Part shown: positions 26,400 through 34,847 of the stretch, piece by piece | How the letters are laid out: each line of letters begins with the position of its first letter | How positions within the stretch are numbered: the stretch's first letter is position 1 | Assembly: GCF_004366075.1 (NCBI RefSeq) | Contig: NZ_SODU01000005.1 | Location: 496,001-560,000, forward strand | Direction of reading: 5' to 3' | Origin: Kribbella pratensis | Lineage (GTDB): Bacteria; Actinomycetota; Actinomycetes; Propionibacteriales; Kribbellaceae | Length of the DNA: 64,000 nucleotides | Made by a program: the position numbers and the translations under genes | Notes under the pieces: model-generated | Database searches by the model: none | The model's input: only the letters and a program-made list of their open reading frames with translations | What the model was told of the DNA's origin: nothing

Positions 26400-27311
26400 T
26401 CACTCGCTCCCGGCGTTCGCGTCGGCCAGCGCGCTCGCGCCGCCGACGATCTCGCTGATTTCCTGGGTAATTTGGGCCTGGCGGGCCTGGTTCAGATCCC
26501 GCGTGAGCTGCTCGATCAGGTCCTGCGCGTTGTCCGTCGCCGACTTCATCGCCCGCTGGCGGTTGGCCAGCTCGGACGCCGCCGCCTGCAGCATGCAGTA
26601 GTGGATGCGGCTGGCGACGTACTTCGGCAGCAGTCCGTCGAGCACCTCTTCGGCCGACGGCTCGAACTCGTACAGCGGCAGTACGTCGTCGGCCGCCGGT
26701 GCTTCCTCGCCCTCGACGACCTCCAGCGGCAGCAGGCGGATCACGTCCGCGCGCTGGGTGAGCATCGACACGAACCGGGTGAAGACGATGTGGATCTCGT
26801 CCACGCCGCCCTCCTCGGTCGGGGTCAGGAAGGCCTCGATCAGCGCGTCGGCGATCTCCCTGGCCCGGGCGAAGCTCGGGTTGTCGGAGTCACCGGACCA
26901 CGACTGCGCGATCTCGCGCTGCCGGAACGTGTAGTACGCGATGCCCTTGCGGCCGCTGACGTACGGGACGATCTGCTTCTCTTCCTCGCGGAGCAGCTGG
27001 TTCAGCCGCTCCCCTTCGCGGATCACGTTGGCCGAGTACGCACCGGCCTGACCGCGGTCGGAGGTGATCAGCAGCACCGCGGCACGGCGCGGGTTCTCCT
27101 TCTCGGTGGTCAGCGGGTGGTCGACGTTCGAGAACGTCGCCACCGCCGACACGGCGCGGGTGAGCTCACGCGCGTACGGACCGGCCGCCTGGGCGCGTTG
27201 CTGCGCCTTGACGATCCGGGACGCCGCGATGAGCTCCATCGCCCGGGTGAGCTTCTTGATCGTCGAGACCGAGGCCTTGCGATCGCGAAGCTCCCGCAGA
27301 TTGGCTGGCAC
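26400..27311 (-). CDS. atpG: ATP synthase F1 gamma subunit
   Basis: This 303-residue central-stalk subunit starts at GTG 27311. It has the conserved N-terminal helix (LRDRKASVSTIKKLTRAMELIAASR) and C-terminal helix (SATDNAQDLIEQLTRDLNQARQAQITQEISEIVGGA reduced to its key parts: DNA..LI..L and R(Q)AQIT.E). A moderate actinobacterial insertion is visible around residues 200-220 (VEGEEAPAADDVLPLYEFEPSAEE). It transmits rotation from the c-ring to the catalytic head and lies 6 bp after atpA. Confidence 0.96.
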   Translation of the reverse strand: MPANLRELRDRKASVSTIKKLTRAMELIAASRIVKAQQRAQAAGPYARELTRAVSAVATFSNVDHPLTTEKENPRRAAVLLITSDRGQAGAYSANVIREGERLNQLLREEEKQIVPYVSGRKGIAYYTFRQREIAQSWSGDSDNPSFARAREIADALIEAFLTPTEEGGVDEIHIVFTRFVSMLTQRADVIRLLPLEVVEGEEAPAADDVLPLYEFEPSAEEVLDGLLPKYVASRIHYCMLQAAASELANRQRAMKSATDNAQDLIEQLTRDLNQARQAQITQEISEIVGGASALADANAGSE

Positions 27312-27317
27312 GGTCGA

Positions 27318-28955
27318 TCAGCCCCGCTTCTGCTTGACGATCTGCTCCTGCTCCACGTCGCCCTCGTCCATCGCCTCGGCTTCCGCCTCGGTGCCGAGCA
27401 GCGTGCCCTCGGAGGTCTGGAACGTCGGCTTGAACGCCGCCAGCGCCTCGGTGACGGCCTGTGCCTCGTCGTCGCCGAACAGCCCGGACTCACGGATCGC
27501 GTCGAGCACCTTGCTCTCGCGGCGCAGGTAGTCCAGGAAGTCCCGCTCGAAGCGGAGCACGTCGTCCACCGGTACCTCGTCGAAGTGGCCCTTGGTGCCG
27601 GCCCAGATGGAGACGATCTGGTCCTCGACCGGGTACGGCGAGTACTGCGGCTGACGGAGCAGCTGCACCAGGCGCTGACCGCGGTCGAGCTGGCGCCGCG
27701 AGGTGGCGTCCAGGTCGGACGCGAACATCGCGAAGGCCTCCATCGCGCGGAACTGCGCCAGGTCGATCTTCAGCGAGCCGGACACGTTCTTCATGCCCTT
27801 GACCTGCGCGGCGCCGCCGACCCGGGAGACCGAGATACCGACGTCGATGGCCGGCCGGATGTTGGCGTTGAACAGGTCGGACTGCAGGAAGATCTGGCCG
27901 TCGGTGATCGAGATGACGTTGGTCGGGATGAACGCCGACACGTCGTTGGCCTTGGTCTCGATGATCGGCAGACCGGTCATCGACCCGGCGCCGAGCTCGT
28001 CGGACAGCTTCGCGCAGCGCTCGAGCAGGCGGCTGTGCAGGTAGAAGACGTCACCCGGGTACGCCTCGCGGCCCGGCGGGCGGCGCAGCAGCAGCGACAT
28101 CGAGCGGTAGGCCTCGGCCTGCTTGGTCAGGTCGTCGAAGACGATCAGCACGTGCTTGCCCTGGTACATCCAGTGCTGGCCGATCGCCGAGCCGGTGTAC
28201 GGCGCGACGTACTTGAAGCCGGCCGGGTCGGACGCCGGGGAGGCGATGATGGTGGTGTACTCCATCGCGCCGGCCTCTTCGAGCGCGCCGCGGACCGACG
28301 CGATCGTCGAGCCCTTCTGGCCGATGGCGACGTAGATGCAGCGGACCTGCTTCTTCGGGTCGCCGGACTCCCAGTTCGCCTTCTGGTTGATGATCGTGTC
28401 GACCGCGATCGCCGTCTTACCGGTCTTGCGGTCGCCGATGATCAGCTCGCGCTGGCCACGGCCGATCGGGATCATGCCGTCGATCGCCTTGATACCGGTC
28501 TGCAGCGGCTCGCGGACCTCCTGGCGCTGCATCACGCCGGCGGCCTGGAGCTCGAGCGCGCGGTCGCCCTCGATGCCCTGGATCTCGCCGAGGCCGTCGA
28601 TCGGCTTGCCCAGCGGGTCGACGACCCGGCCGAGATAGCCCTCACCGACCGGCACCGACAGCACCTGACCGGTACGGCGGACCTGCTGGCCCTCCTCGAT
28701 CCCGTCGAACTCACCGAGGACGACGACACCGATGTCGCGGACGTCGAGGTTCAGCGCGATACCCCGGGTGCCGTCCTCGAACTCGAGCAGCTCGTTGGTC
28801 ATCACCGAGGGCAGGCCCTCGACGTGCGCGATACCGTCACCCGCGTCGACCACGGTGCCGACCTCTTCGGCGGCGGTGTCGGCCGGTTGGTACTCGGTGA
28901 CGAACCGATCCAGGGCGTCCCGGATCTCCTCCGGCCTGATCGTGAGCTCAGCCAT
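27318..28955 (-). CDS. atpA: ATP synthase F1 alpha subunit
   Basis: This 545-residue subunit has the P-loop GDRKTGKT (174-181), the arginine-finger region and the alpha-subunit signature GGAAQVKGMKNVSGSLK. A C-terminal extension of about 35 residues rich in acidic and Gln residues (TEAEAEAMDEGDVEQEQIVKQ) resembles the actinobacterial alpha-tail known in mycobacteria to restrain ATP hydrolysis. The gap to atpH is 91 bp, the largest between F1 genes in this operon. Confidence 0.97.
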   Translation of the reverse strand: MAELTIRPEEIRDALDRFVTEYQPADTAAEEVGTVVDAGDGIAHVEGLPSVMTNELLEFEDGTRGIALNLDVRDIGVVVLGEFDGIEEGQQVRRTGQVLSVPVGEGYLGRVVDPLGKPIDGLGEIQGIEGDRALELQAAGVMQRQEVREPLQTGIKAIDGMIPIGRGQRELIIGDRKTGKTAIAVDTIINQKANWESGDPKKQVRCIYVAIGQKGSTIASVRGALEEAGAMEYTTIIASPASDPAGFKYVAPYTGSAIGQHWMYQGKHVLIVFDDLTKQAEAYRSMSLLLRRPPGREAYPGDVFYLHSRLLERCAKLSDELGAGSMTGLPIIETKANDVSAFIPTNVISITDGQIFLQSDLFNANIRPAIDVGISVSRVGGAAQVKGMKNVSGSLKIDLAQFRAMEAFAMFASDLDATSRRQLDRGQRLVQLLRQPQYSPYPVEDQIVSIWAGTKGHFDEVPVDDVLRFERDFLDYLRRESKVLDAIRESGLFGDDEAQAVTEALAAFKPTFQTSEGTLLGTEAEAEAMDEGDVEQEQIVKQKRG

Positions 28956-29046
28956 TGTGTTTCCTGCTTCCTTGACCCTTGCTGGCCTGTTGTGGCTCTA
29001 AGAGGCTTTCCCGACCCTTAGCGCCGCTGTATGTCGTTAAGGGGGT

Positions 29047-29844
29047 TCAGCCCGCGATGCGCCGTTGCGCGTCGTCGAGCTTGGCCGCGATGGTTCCGTC
29101 GATCACTTCGTCGCCGATGTCCACCCGGACGCCGCCGACCACACCTCTGTCGACGATCACGTTCAGCTGGATGTCCCGGCCGTACTGCCGGCCGAGCGCC
29201 GCCGCGAGCCGGGTGCGCTCCGCCTCGGTCAGGTCGGTGGCCACCCGCACGGTCGCGATGCTGGCGTTCCGCCGGGCCGCCGCGGCGACCTGGTAGGACC
29301 GCATCGACGCCGCGAAGGAGCGGCCGCGGCCGTCCACGGCCCGCTCGGCGAGCCGCATCGTGGTGGCGTCGGCCTTGCCCTGCAGCAGGCCGCGGATCAG
29401 CTCCTGCCGGTGCTCGGCCGGGATGCCCCGGTCGCCCAGCTTCTCGGCCAGGGCACGCTCGGCGGAGACCACCCGGTCGAGCCGGAACAGCTCGTCCTCG
29501 ACCTCGTCCAGCTTCCGCCGGGTGTCGGCGTAGGCCACCTCGGCCTCGACACTCAGCTGGTCCAGGGCGTTACCCAGGTCCCGGCCGCTGACCCAGCGAC
29601 CGGACACCGCGACGGACAGGATCTCCAACGCCTGGGGGGAGATCTTGCCGCCGAACAACTGCTCGGCCAGTGCGGACTTGGTCCGGGCCGGCCGCGCCGG
29701 GTCGGTCAGGGCGCGCCGGAGCGCGCCGCTGCCGTCCAGCAGCTTGGCGATCGAGAACAGCTCGCCACCCAGGCCTTCGGCCGGGGTCGCACTCGCCAGG
29801 GCCTGCTCGGCCCGGGCGAGTGAATCGTTCGACGCGCCGCGCAT
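29047..29844 (-). CDS. atpH: ATP synthase delta subunit
   Basis: This 265-residue peripheral-stalk subunit is longer than the ~180-residue E. coli form, as usual for actinobacteria where an N-terminal extension is common. The conserved C-terminal half contains AERTRLAAALGRQYGRDIQLNV and GGVRVDIGDEVIDGTI. Its ATG shares one base with the atpF stop (TGATG), indicating coupling. It joins F1 to the b-subunit stalk. Confidence 0.95.
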   Translation of the reverse strand: MRGASNDSLARAEQALASATPAEGLGGELFSIAKLLDGSGALRRALTDPARPARTKSALAEQLFGGKISPQALEILSVAVSGRWVSGRDLGNALDQLSVEAEVAYADTRRKLDEVEDELFRLDRVVSAERALAEKLGDRGIPAEHRQELIRGLLQGKADATTMRLAERAVDGRGRSFAASMRSYQVAAAARRNASIATVRVATDLTEAERTRLAAALGRQYGRDIQLNVIVDRGVVGGVRVDIGDEVIDGTIAAKLDDAQRRIAG

Positions 29845-30416
29845 CAGCCGTCCGTTCCGACAGCCTGACGGGCGGACTCCGAGGATTCCAGCTCGGCCAG
29901 GAACCGCTCGACGGTCCGGCGCTGCCGGGCCTCGTCCTCGAGCGACTCGCCGACGATCCGGCCGGCCAGCGTGGTCGCCATCGTGCCGACCTCACCGCGC
30001 AGCGAGGCCACCGCCTGCGTCCGCTCGGCGTCGATCTGCGCGCGGGCGTGGGTGACGATCCGCTCGGCCTCGGCGTTCGCCTGCTCGCGCATCTCCGCGA
30101 TGATCTGGGCGCCCTGCTCGCGGGCGTCCTCGCGGATCTTCGCAGCTTCCTGCCGGGCCTCGGCCAGCTGCGCGTTGTACTTGTCCAAAGCCGCCTTCGC
30201 CTCGGCCTGGGCCGCCTTGGCCTCGTTCATCCCGCCTTCGATCGCCGCGGTCCGATCGGCGTACGCCTTCTCGAACTTCGGTACCACGACCTTGGCGAAG
30301 GCGATGGCCAAGAGGACCAGGAAGACGAAACCGAAGATGATCTCAGCCGTGTGCGGCAGCAGCGGGCTCGGCGCCTCGTCCGCGGCCTCTGTCAGCGGCA
30401 GAAGTAACGTCAGCAT
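29844..30416 (-). CDS. atpF: ATP synthase Fo b subunit
   Basis: This 190-residue protein has one N-terminal membrane helix (IIFGFVFLVLLAIAFAKVVVP) followed by a long charged Ala/Glu-rich helix typical of the b dimer (EAKAALDKYNAQLAEARQE). It forms the stator stalk. The next gene, atpH, starts within its stop codon. Confidence 0.95.
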   Translation of the reverse strand: MLTLLLPLTEAADEAPSPLLPHTAEIIFGFVFLVLLAIAFAKVVVPKFEKAYADRTAAIEGGMNEAKAAQAEAKAALDKYNAQLAEARQEAAKIREDAREQGAQIIAEMREQANAEAERIVTHARAQIDAERTQAVASLRGEVGTMATTLAGRIVGESLEDEARQRRTVERFLAELESSESARQAVGTDG

Positions 30417-30446
30417 GTCTGGGTCCTGTCAGTCAGGGGGAAGGGG

Positions 30447-30671
30447 TCAGCCCTTGAACACGAAGGCGAGGGCGATACCGATGATCGCGAGCACCTCGGT
30501 GACGCCGAAGCCGATCCACGCGATCGACTGCAGCTTGCTCTGAGCCTCGGGCTGACGCGCGGTGCCGTTGATGACGGCAGCGAAGATCAGACCGACGCCC
30601 ACGCCCGGGCCGATCGCGGCGAGGCCGTAGCCCAGGACTGCGATGTCGCCGGAGATCTCGAGAGCAGTCAT
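30447..30671 (-). CDS. atpE: ATP synthase Fo c subunit
   Basis: This 74-residue double-helix hairpin has a Gly-rich first helix (GPGVGVGLIF), the polar loop ARQPEAQ and an ion-binding Glu 59 in GVTEVLAI. No sodium-specific Gln/Ser-Thr pattern is visible, so proton coupling is expected. The start is ATG 30671; longer in-frame upstream frames are not c-subunit-like. It forms the rotor ring. Confidence 0.96.
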   Translation of the reverse strand: MTALEISGDIAVLGYGLAAIGPGVGVGLIFAAVINGTARQPEAQSKLQSIAWIGFGVTEVLAIIGIALAFVFKG

Positions 30672-30742
30672 TGCAGTGTGTTCCTTTCGGTACGGATAAG
30701 GACTATCCGGGTTTCCGTTACTACGGGTCTGGGTGGTGCGGG

Positions 30743-31525
30743 TCAGTGCTCGTCGGCGATCGCGCTGCCGATGTACTGCGCGGTGAGGACGACGAAGATG
30801 TAGGCCTGGATGGCCTGGACGAACAGCTCCAGCCCGGCGATCGCCAGCGCCATCAGGAAGGTGATGATGCCGACACCGCCGATCGCGATGCTGCCGGACT
30901 CGAAGACCATGTACTCGCCGCCGAGCACGAACACCAGCAGCAGGATGTGACCGGCGAACATGTTCGCGAACAACCGCAGGCTCAGCGAGATCGGCCGGAC
31001 CAGGATGTTCGAGATGAACTCGATCGGGATCATCAGCGGCATCAGCCACACGGGCACACCGGCCGGCATGGTCTGGTGCTTGAAGTAGCCCCACAGGCCC
31101 TTCTTCTTGATCCCGACCGCGTTGTAGATGACCCAGCTCATGATCGCGGCCACGTACGCCCAGCCGATGTGGCTGAACGTCGGGAACTGGATCAGCGGGA
31201 TCGTCGCGGCGACGTTGTTCAGCAGGATGAAGAAGAACAGGCCGGTCAGGTACGGCACGAACTTCATGTAGTCCGCGCTGCCGATCGCGTCCCGGGCGAT
31301 CGAGTTCCGGACGAAGTTGTAGCCGAGCTCGCCGGCGAACTGCAGCTTGCTCGGCACGATGGCGGCCTTGCGGGACGCACCCCAGAAGAACCAGAGGATC
31401 ACCACGACGGACAGCGCGGCCACCAGCACGGGCTTGGTGAACCAGTCGACACCGTGGATGATCGGGGGGGTCTCGAAGTTCTGTGGACCGGGTGGGATGA
31501 ACTCGGTCGGAACGCCGGCGGTCAC
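30743..31525 (-). CDS. atpB: ATP synthase Fo a subunit
   Basis: This 260-residue membrane protein starts at GTG 31525. It has the essential stator Arg 184 in SLSLRLFANMFAGH and the C-terminal helix LELFVQAIQAYIFVVLTAQYI. It provides the proton half-channels next to the c-ring. The gene order a-c-b-delta-alpha-gamma-beta-epsilon is the standard one. Confidence 0.97.
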   Translation of the reverse strand: MTAGVPTEFIPPGPQNFETPPIIHGVDWFTKPVLVAALSVVVILWFFWGASRKAAIVPSKLQFAGELGYNFVRNSIARDAIGSADYMKFVPYLTGLFFFILLNNVAATIPLIQFPTFSHIGWAYVAAIMSWVIYNAVGIKKKGLWGYFKHQTMPAGVPVWLMPLMIPIEFISNILVRPISLSLRLFANMFAGHILLLVFVLGGEYMVFESGSIAIGGVGIITFLMALAIAGLELFVQAIQAYIFVVLTAQYIGSAIADEH

Positions 31526-31655
31526 CGGGTCTCCTCTCGCGTCGTGCTCAAGTCGGACGCCTGGAATTCAGGGGCAGGGCGGCTCAGGGCAGTGCAGCTC
31601 AGGGGGCGGTCAACAACGTCAGACCCGGTCGAGATCATAGGGATCACATCCGAGG

Positions 31656-31871
31656 TCAGGACCGCGACCCGTACCGGAAGTGCAACAACAAGATGGTGAG
31701 CCCGGCACCGAGGACGATGCCCACCGGAAGCAAGAATTCGGTGCCGAAGAGGCGATCCAGCCCGAAGCCGATGCCCCCGTAGACCAGGACACCGCCGATC
31801 AAGTAGGACAGGACCCGCCAGCCGTCGCCCGAATTCGGGGGTGATGGCTTCGGATCCTGATGCTCGCTCAT
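31656..31871 (-). CDS. AtpZ/AtpI-type small membrane protein
   Basis: This 70-residue protein from ATG 31871 has two membrane helices (LSYLIGGVLVYGGIGFGLDRLF and LLPVGIVLGAGLTILLLHFRY) with the G-x-G-x-D loop characteristic of the AtpZ/AtpI_gene1 family. It precedes the ATP synthase structural genes and is thought to assist c-ring assembly or divalent-cation supply. An in-frame start ten residues upstream (31901) is possible. Confidence 0.85.
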   Translation of the reverse strand: MSEHQDPKPSPPNSGDGWRVLSYLIGGVLVYGGIGFGLDRLFGTEFLLPVGIVLGAGLTILLLHFRYGSRS

Positions 31872-31961
31872 TGGCACCCGAAACGTACCAGTTGGTGACA
31901 TCGACGGTCACATCGGCCCCGGTAATCTCCACCACAGCAGGGATAGCGCTACCCAACGTGC

Positions 31962-32426
31962 TCACGCCGTCACCTCCTTGTCGAGGTCGTAGATCGGCAC
32001 GCGGAGCCGGGACCAGGCCCAGATCTCGCCGGCCATCCAGCCCATCACGACGACCATGGCAACCAGGCCGAGCACGGTCAGATTCACGTGCCTGGCCAGG
32101 CCGTCCGAGTTCAGCGCGAGCGCGAGCAGACCGCCGAAGATCGCGATCCGGCCGGTGTACGACGCCATCGCGACGGCGAGCTGCATGGTCGGAGACGTCT
32201 TGCGGGAAAGGTGCAGCGCGACCAGGCCGGCGCCGGAGAACACGACGACCGTCAGCAGTCCCAGCACCGCACCCAGGAGGCCGGGAACTCCGGCGGCGAC
32301 GGTGGACACGGCGGCGGCGTTCACACCGACCACCAACGCGGCGACCAGAGCGCCACGCAGCATCGCCAACGCCGGGTGCTTGGTCGCTTGTCCGGCGATT
32401 TTCGGGCTGTGGGCCGTAGGAGCCAT
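31962..32426 (-). CDS. ATP synthase protein I-like membrane protein
   Basis: This 154-residue protein has four predicted membrane helices (for example GALVAALVVGVNAAAVSTVAAG, LLGLLTVVVFSGAGLVALHL, IAIFGGLLALAL, VLGLVAMVVVMGWMAGEIWAW). It occupies the position of atpI as the first gene of the ATP synthase operon. Similar proteins help assemble the c-ring. Primary sequence is poorly conserved, so the assignment rests on topology and position. A promoter lies about 90 bp upstream. Confidence 0.8.
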   Translation of the reverse strand: MAPTAHSPKIAGQATKHPALAMLRGALVAALVVGVNAAAVSTVAAGVPGLLGAVLGLLTVVVFSGAGLVALHLSRKTSPTMQLAVAMASYTGRIAIFGGLLALALNSDGLARHVNLTVLGLVAMVVVMGWMAGEIWAWSRLRVPIYDLDKEVTA

Positions 32427-32520
32427 CTGGTGGTTCCGTCCTGCTGGCGTGCTGGTCTCGCGGCCAGCTCGTCGGGTGGGCGGGGTCAGGGGTGTCGCTG
32501 TTCTTTGCTGGTGCTTGTGA

Positions 32521-32550
32521 AAACTAGCACAAAGTCTGCATGGTCAGCAA
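32521..32550 (-). promoter_or_regulatory. probable promoter of the ATP synthase operon
   Basis: On the minus strand TTGCTG (32545-32550) and TAGTTT (32521-32526) lie 18 bp apart, a good match for a housekeeping sigma-70-type promoter. Transcription would start near 32514, leaving a leader of about 88 bases before the first operon gene at 32426. The surrounding 204-bp gap contains no gene. Confidence 0.6.
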
Positions 32551-32630
32551 AACGAGGTCCCTGCCGCTGTACAGCCACACCCTATCGGTAGGCCACACCG
32601 ACGAGTGGTCTGGTCCCTCTCAGCGGGGAC

Positions 32631-33749
32631 TCAGACTTTGGCGAGCGGTTTCCCGGATCGTCTCGGCAGACCGGTCGTGAGCAGGACCGCGGTGACCGCG
32701 ACAGCCAGGACGAGGAGGGCCGTCCACCAGGTGAGGACGAGGCCCAGAACCACCACGCCGTACGCGATCAAGGCGGTCCACAGGTACATCAGCAGGACGG
32801 CCCGGCGGTGCGAGTGGCCGCGTTGCATCAGGCGGTGGTGCAGGTGCTGCTTGTCCGCGGCGAACGGCGAGCGGCCGGCCTTGGTACGGCGTACATAGGC
32901 CATCGTCAGGTCCAGCGCGGGAATCGCGAGGATGGCGATCGGCAGCACCAGCGGCAGCAGCGCGGGCAGCAGGCTGGAGCCGCCGACCTCGTACGGGACC
33001 GCGTTCGGGTCCATCTGGCCGGTCAGGCTGATCGTCGACGCGGCCAGCATCAGGCCGATCAGCAGGGCGCCGGAGTCGCCCATGAAAACCCTTGCGGGGA
33101 AGAAGTTGTGCGGCAGGAAGCCGAGGCAGGCGCCGGCCAGCGCGACCGTGATCAGGGTCGACGTGGTGGCGCGGTCGAGGTTCTCGTGGACGTTCAGCAG
33201 GTACGAGTAGACGAAGAACGCGGTCGCGCCGATGGCGGTGACGCCGGCCGCGAGACCGTCCAGGCCGTCGACGAAGTTCACCGCGTTGCAGGACACCAGC
33301 AGGATGCCCGCGGTCAGGACGGCGAGCTGCGCGGGCGACGGCGAGATCACGCCGCCGGGCAGCGGGAGCCAGTACAACTGGATGCCTTGGACAACGAGTA
33401 CGCCGACCGCGAGCACCTCGCCGGCCAGCTTGGTGATCGCGTCCAGCTCGTACAGGTCGTCGACCACGCCGACCGCGCAGATCACCACGCCGCCGACCAG
33501 GATCGCCCGGGCGTCGTGCGCGACCTGCAGGCTGTTGCCGAGGAACGGCAGGCTCGAGGCGACCGCGAAGCCGGCGATCAGGCCGCCGAGGATGGACAGG
33601 CCGCCGAAGTACGGGATCGGGACCTTGTGCACGTCCCGGGCCCGGACCTTGGCGACCGCGCCGTACCGCAACGCGATCTGCCGGGCGACGCCGGTCAGCA
33701 GGAAGGTCGTGGCCATCGCCACGAACAGGACCAGCAGGTACTCGCGCAC
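32631..33749 (-). CDS. undecaprenyl-phosphate sugar-1-phosphate transferase (WecA/TagO family)
   Basis: This 372-residue polytopic membrane protein starts at GTG 33749, overlapping the sua5 stop by one base. It has the family motifs VVDDLYELD, the NFVDGLDGLA catalytic loop, FMGDSGALL and the C-terminal HLHHRLMQRGHSHRRAV. It should transfer GlcNAc-1-P or a related sugar phosphate to undecaprenyl (or decaprenyl) phosphate on the inner membrane face, initiating a cell-wall polymer such as arabinogalactan-linker or teichoic/teichulosonic acid. Its place between sua5 and atpI is conserved in actinobacteria. Confidence 0.92.
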   Translation of the reverse strand: MREYLLVLFVAMATTFLLTGVARQIALRYGAVAKVRARDVHKVPIPYFGGLSILGGLIAGFAVASSLPFLGNSLQVAHDARAILVGGVVICAVGVVDDLYELDAITKLAGEVLAVGVLVVQGIQLYWLPLPGGVISPSPAQLAVLTAGILLVSCNAVNFVDGLDGLAAGVTAIGATAFFVYSYLLNVHENLDRATTSTLITVALAGACLGFLPHNFFPARVFMGDSGALLIGLMLAASTISLTGQMDPNAVPYEVGGSSLLPALLPLVLPIAILAIPALDLTMAYVRRTKAGRSPFAADKQHLHHRLMQRGHSHRRAVLLMYLWTALIAYGVVVLGLVLTWWTALLVLAVAVTAVLLTTGLPRRSGKPLAKV

Positions 33750-34759
33750 TAGTCGGCAGGCCTCACATCGGGATCGGTCTTGACCTCGTCCTCCTTGGAC
33801 GCCACAACCGACTCCTCAGTTGGCCCCGCTGTCTCCTCGACCTTGTCCTCGACCTTGTCGACCTTGTCCTCGGCCTTCTCGTCCGCCTTCTCGTCGAGCG
33901 TCTCGTCCGCCTTCTCGTCGAGCGTCTCGTCCGCCTTCTCCTCGAGCGGCTCGTCCGCCTTCTCCTCGAGCGTCTCGTCCGCCTTCTCCTCGAGCGGCTC
34001 GTCCGCCTTCTCGGCGAGCGTTTCGTCCGCCTTCTCGTCGAGCGTTTCGGTGGGCGTTTCGTCCGGCTTCTCGTCGGGTTCGGCGGAAGGCTCGGCGGAT
34101 TCGCCGGTTACCTCGGGGACCACGGCCCGGAGTTGTTCGACGGTGAGGGCGCCGACGCGGACCACGCGGGGGGTGTCGCCGGTGAGGTCGACGATGGTTG
34201 ACGGCTGTCCGCCGGTCGCCTCGCCGCCGTCGAGGTACACGGCGACCGACTCACCCAGTTGCTCCTCGGCGTCGTACACGTCCAGCGCCGCCGGCTGTCC
34301 GGACTTGTTCGCGGAGCTGACCGCGAGCGGCCCGGTCCGCGACAGCAGCTCGCGGGTGTTCTCGTGATCCGGTACGCGGAGCGCGACCGTGCCCTGGGTC
34401 TCCCCCAGGTCCCACATCAGCGACGTCTGCGCGTGGCAGATCACGGTCAGCGGCCCCGGCCAGAACTCCTCGCAGAGCTTGCGGCCGTTGTCCGGCACAT
34501 CGGTGGCGAGCGCGTCGAGCGACTCCACCACCGAGATCAGCACCGGCGGCGGCATGTCCCGGCCGCGTCCCTTGGCGTCCAGCAGCCGCTGGACCGCGTC
34601 GGCCTTGAAGGCGTCGGCGGCAATTCCGTACACGGTGTCGGTCGGCAGCACGACCAGGTCCCCGGCCTCGATGGCGTCCACCGCTGCGCGGTACGCCGGT
34701 GCCAGTTCGTCCCCGGTGAAGTCGAAGCGCTCACTCACGGAGTGAATCGTGCCACTCAC
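33749..34759 (-). CDS. L-threonylcarbamoyladenylate synthase (Sua5/TsaC-like) with acidic repeat tail
   Basis: This 336-residue protein has a complete N-terminal ~210-residue YrdC domain (LVVLPTDTVYGIAADA, PPPVLISV, FWPGPLTV, VALRVPDHE, PLAVSSANKSGQPA, STIVDLTG). The domain makes threonylcarbamoyl-AMP for the t6A37 modification of tRNAs reading ANN codons. After it comes a ~120-residue low-complexity acidic tail with seven octapeptide copies of the type (D/E)EKADE(T/P)L and then KVDKVEDKVEE. The tail is not part of the usual enzyme. The catalytic assignment is solid; the tail's role is unknown. Confidence 0.93.
   Translation of the reverse strand: MSGTIHSVSERFDFTGDELAPAYRAAVDAIEAGDLVVLPTDTVYGIAADAFKADAVQRLLDAKGRGRDMPPPVLISVVESLDALATDVPDNGRKLCEEFWPGPLTVICHAQTSLMWDLGETQGTVALRVPDHENTRELLSRTGPLAVSSANKSGQPAALDVYDAEEQLGESVAVYLDGGEATGGQPSTIVDLTGDTPRVVRVGALTVEQLRAVVPEVTGESAEPSAEPDEKPDETPTETLDEKADETLAEKADEPLEEKADETLEEKADEPLEEKADETLDEKADETLDEKADEKAEDKVDKVEDKVEETAGPTEESVVASKEDEVKTDPDVRPAD
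33876..34047 (-). repeat. seven tandem 24-bp repeats encoding an acidic octapeptide tail of Sua5
   Basis: The DNA repeats a 24-bp unit (coding strand core GAGAAGGCGGACGAG) about seven times in frame, giving EKADE-T/P-L octads. Point differences (Asp/Glu/Ala and Thr/Pro) show divergence between copies. Such arrays change copy number by slippage, so length variation between strains is expected. Confidence 0.9.
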
Positions 34760-34787
34760 GCACGCCCCGGCCCTAACCGGGTCGTTA

Positions 34788-34805
34788 CTGACAAACGATT
34801 GTCAG
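34788..34805. promoter_or_regulatory. 18-bp palindromic operator candidate between sua5 and adenosine deaminase
   Basis: CTGACAAACGATTGTCAG has perfect 7-bp arms around ACGA and lies between the divergent starts 34759 and 34848. Its core CAAACGATTG is the same ten bases found (in reverse orientation) in both operators at 12723 and 12755. A LacI-type or other dimeric repressor is plausible. Downstream, TAGGAT (34835-34840) ends 7 bases before the deaminase ATG and may drive a leaderless transcript. Confidence 0.55.
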
Positions 34806-34847
34806 CTTCCGCGCCAATCGCCCGCCGCAATCCTTAGGATCCCGACC

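Noticed and set aside
24718..29021. Long plus-strand frames opposite the ATP synthase genes
   Set aside because: They are shadows of atpD, atpG and atpA, whose sense-strand motifs are unambiguous.
31522..31965. Minus-strand 147-codon frame starting at GTG 31965 and overlapping AtpZ
   Set aside because: It begins with a GTGA overlap of the AtpI-like stop, which looked attractive, but it runs through the AtpZ gene in another frame and becomes low-complexity without family resemblance.
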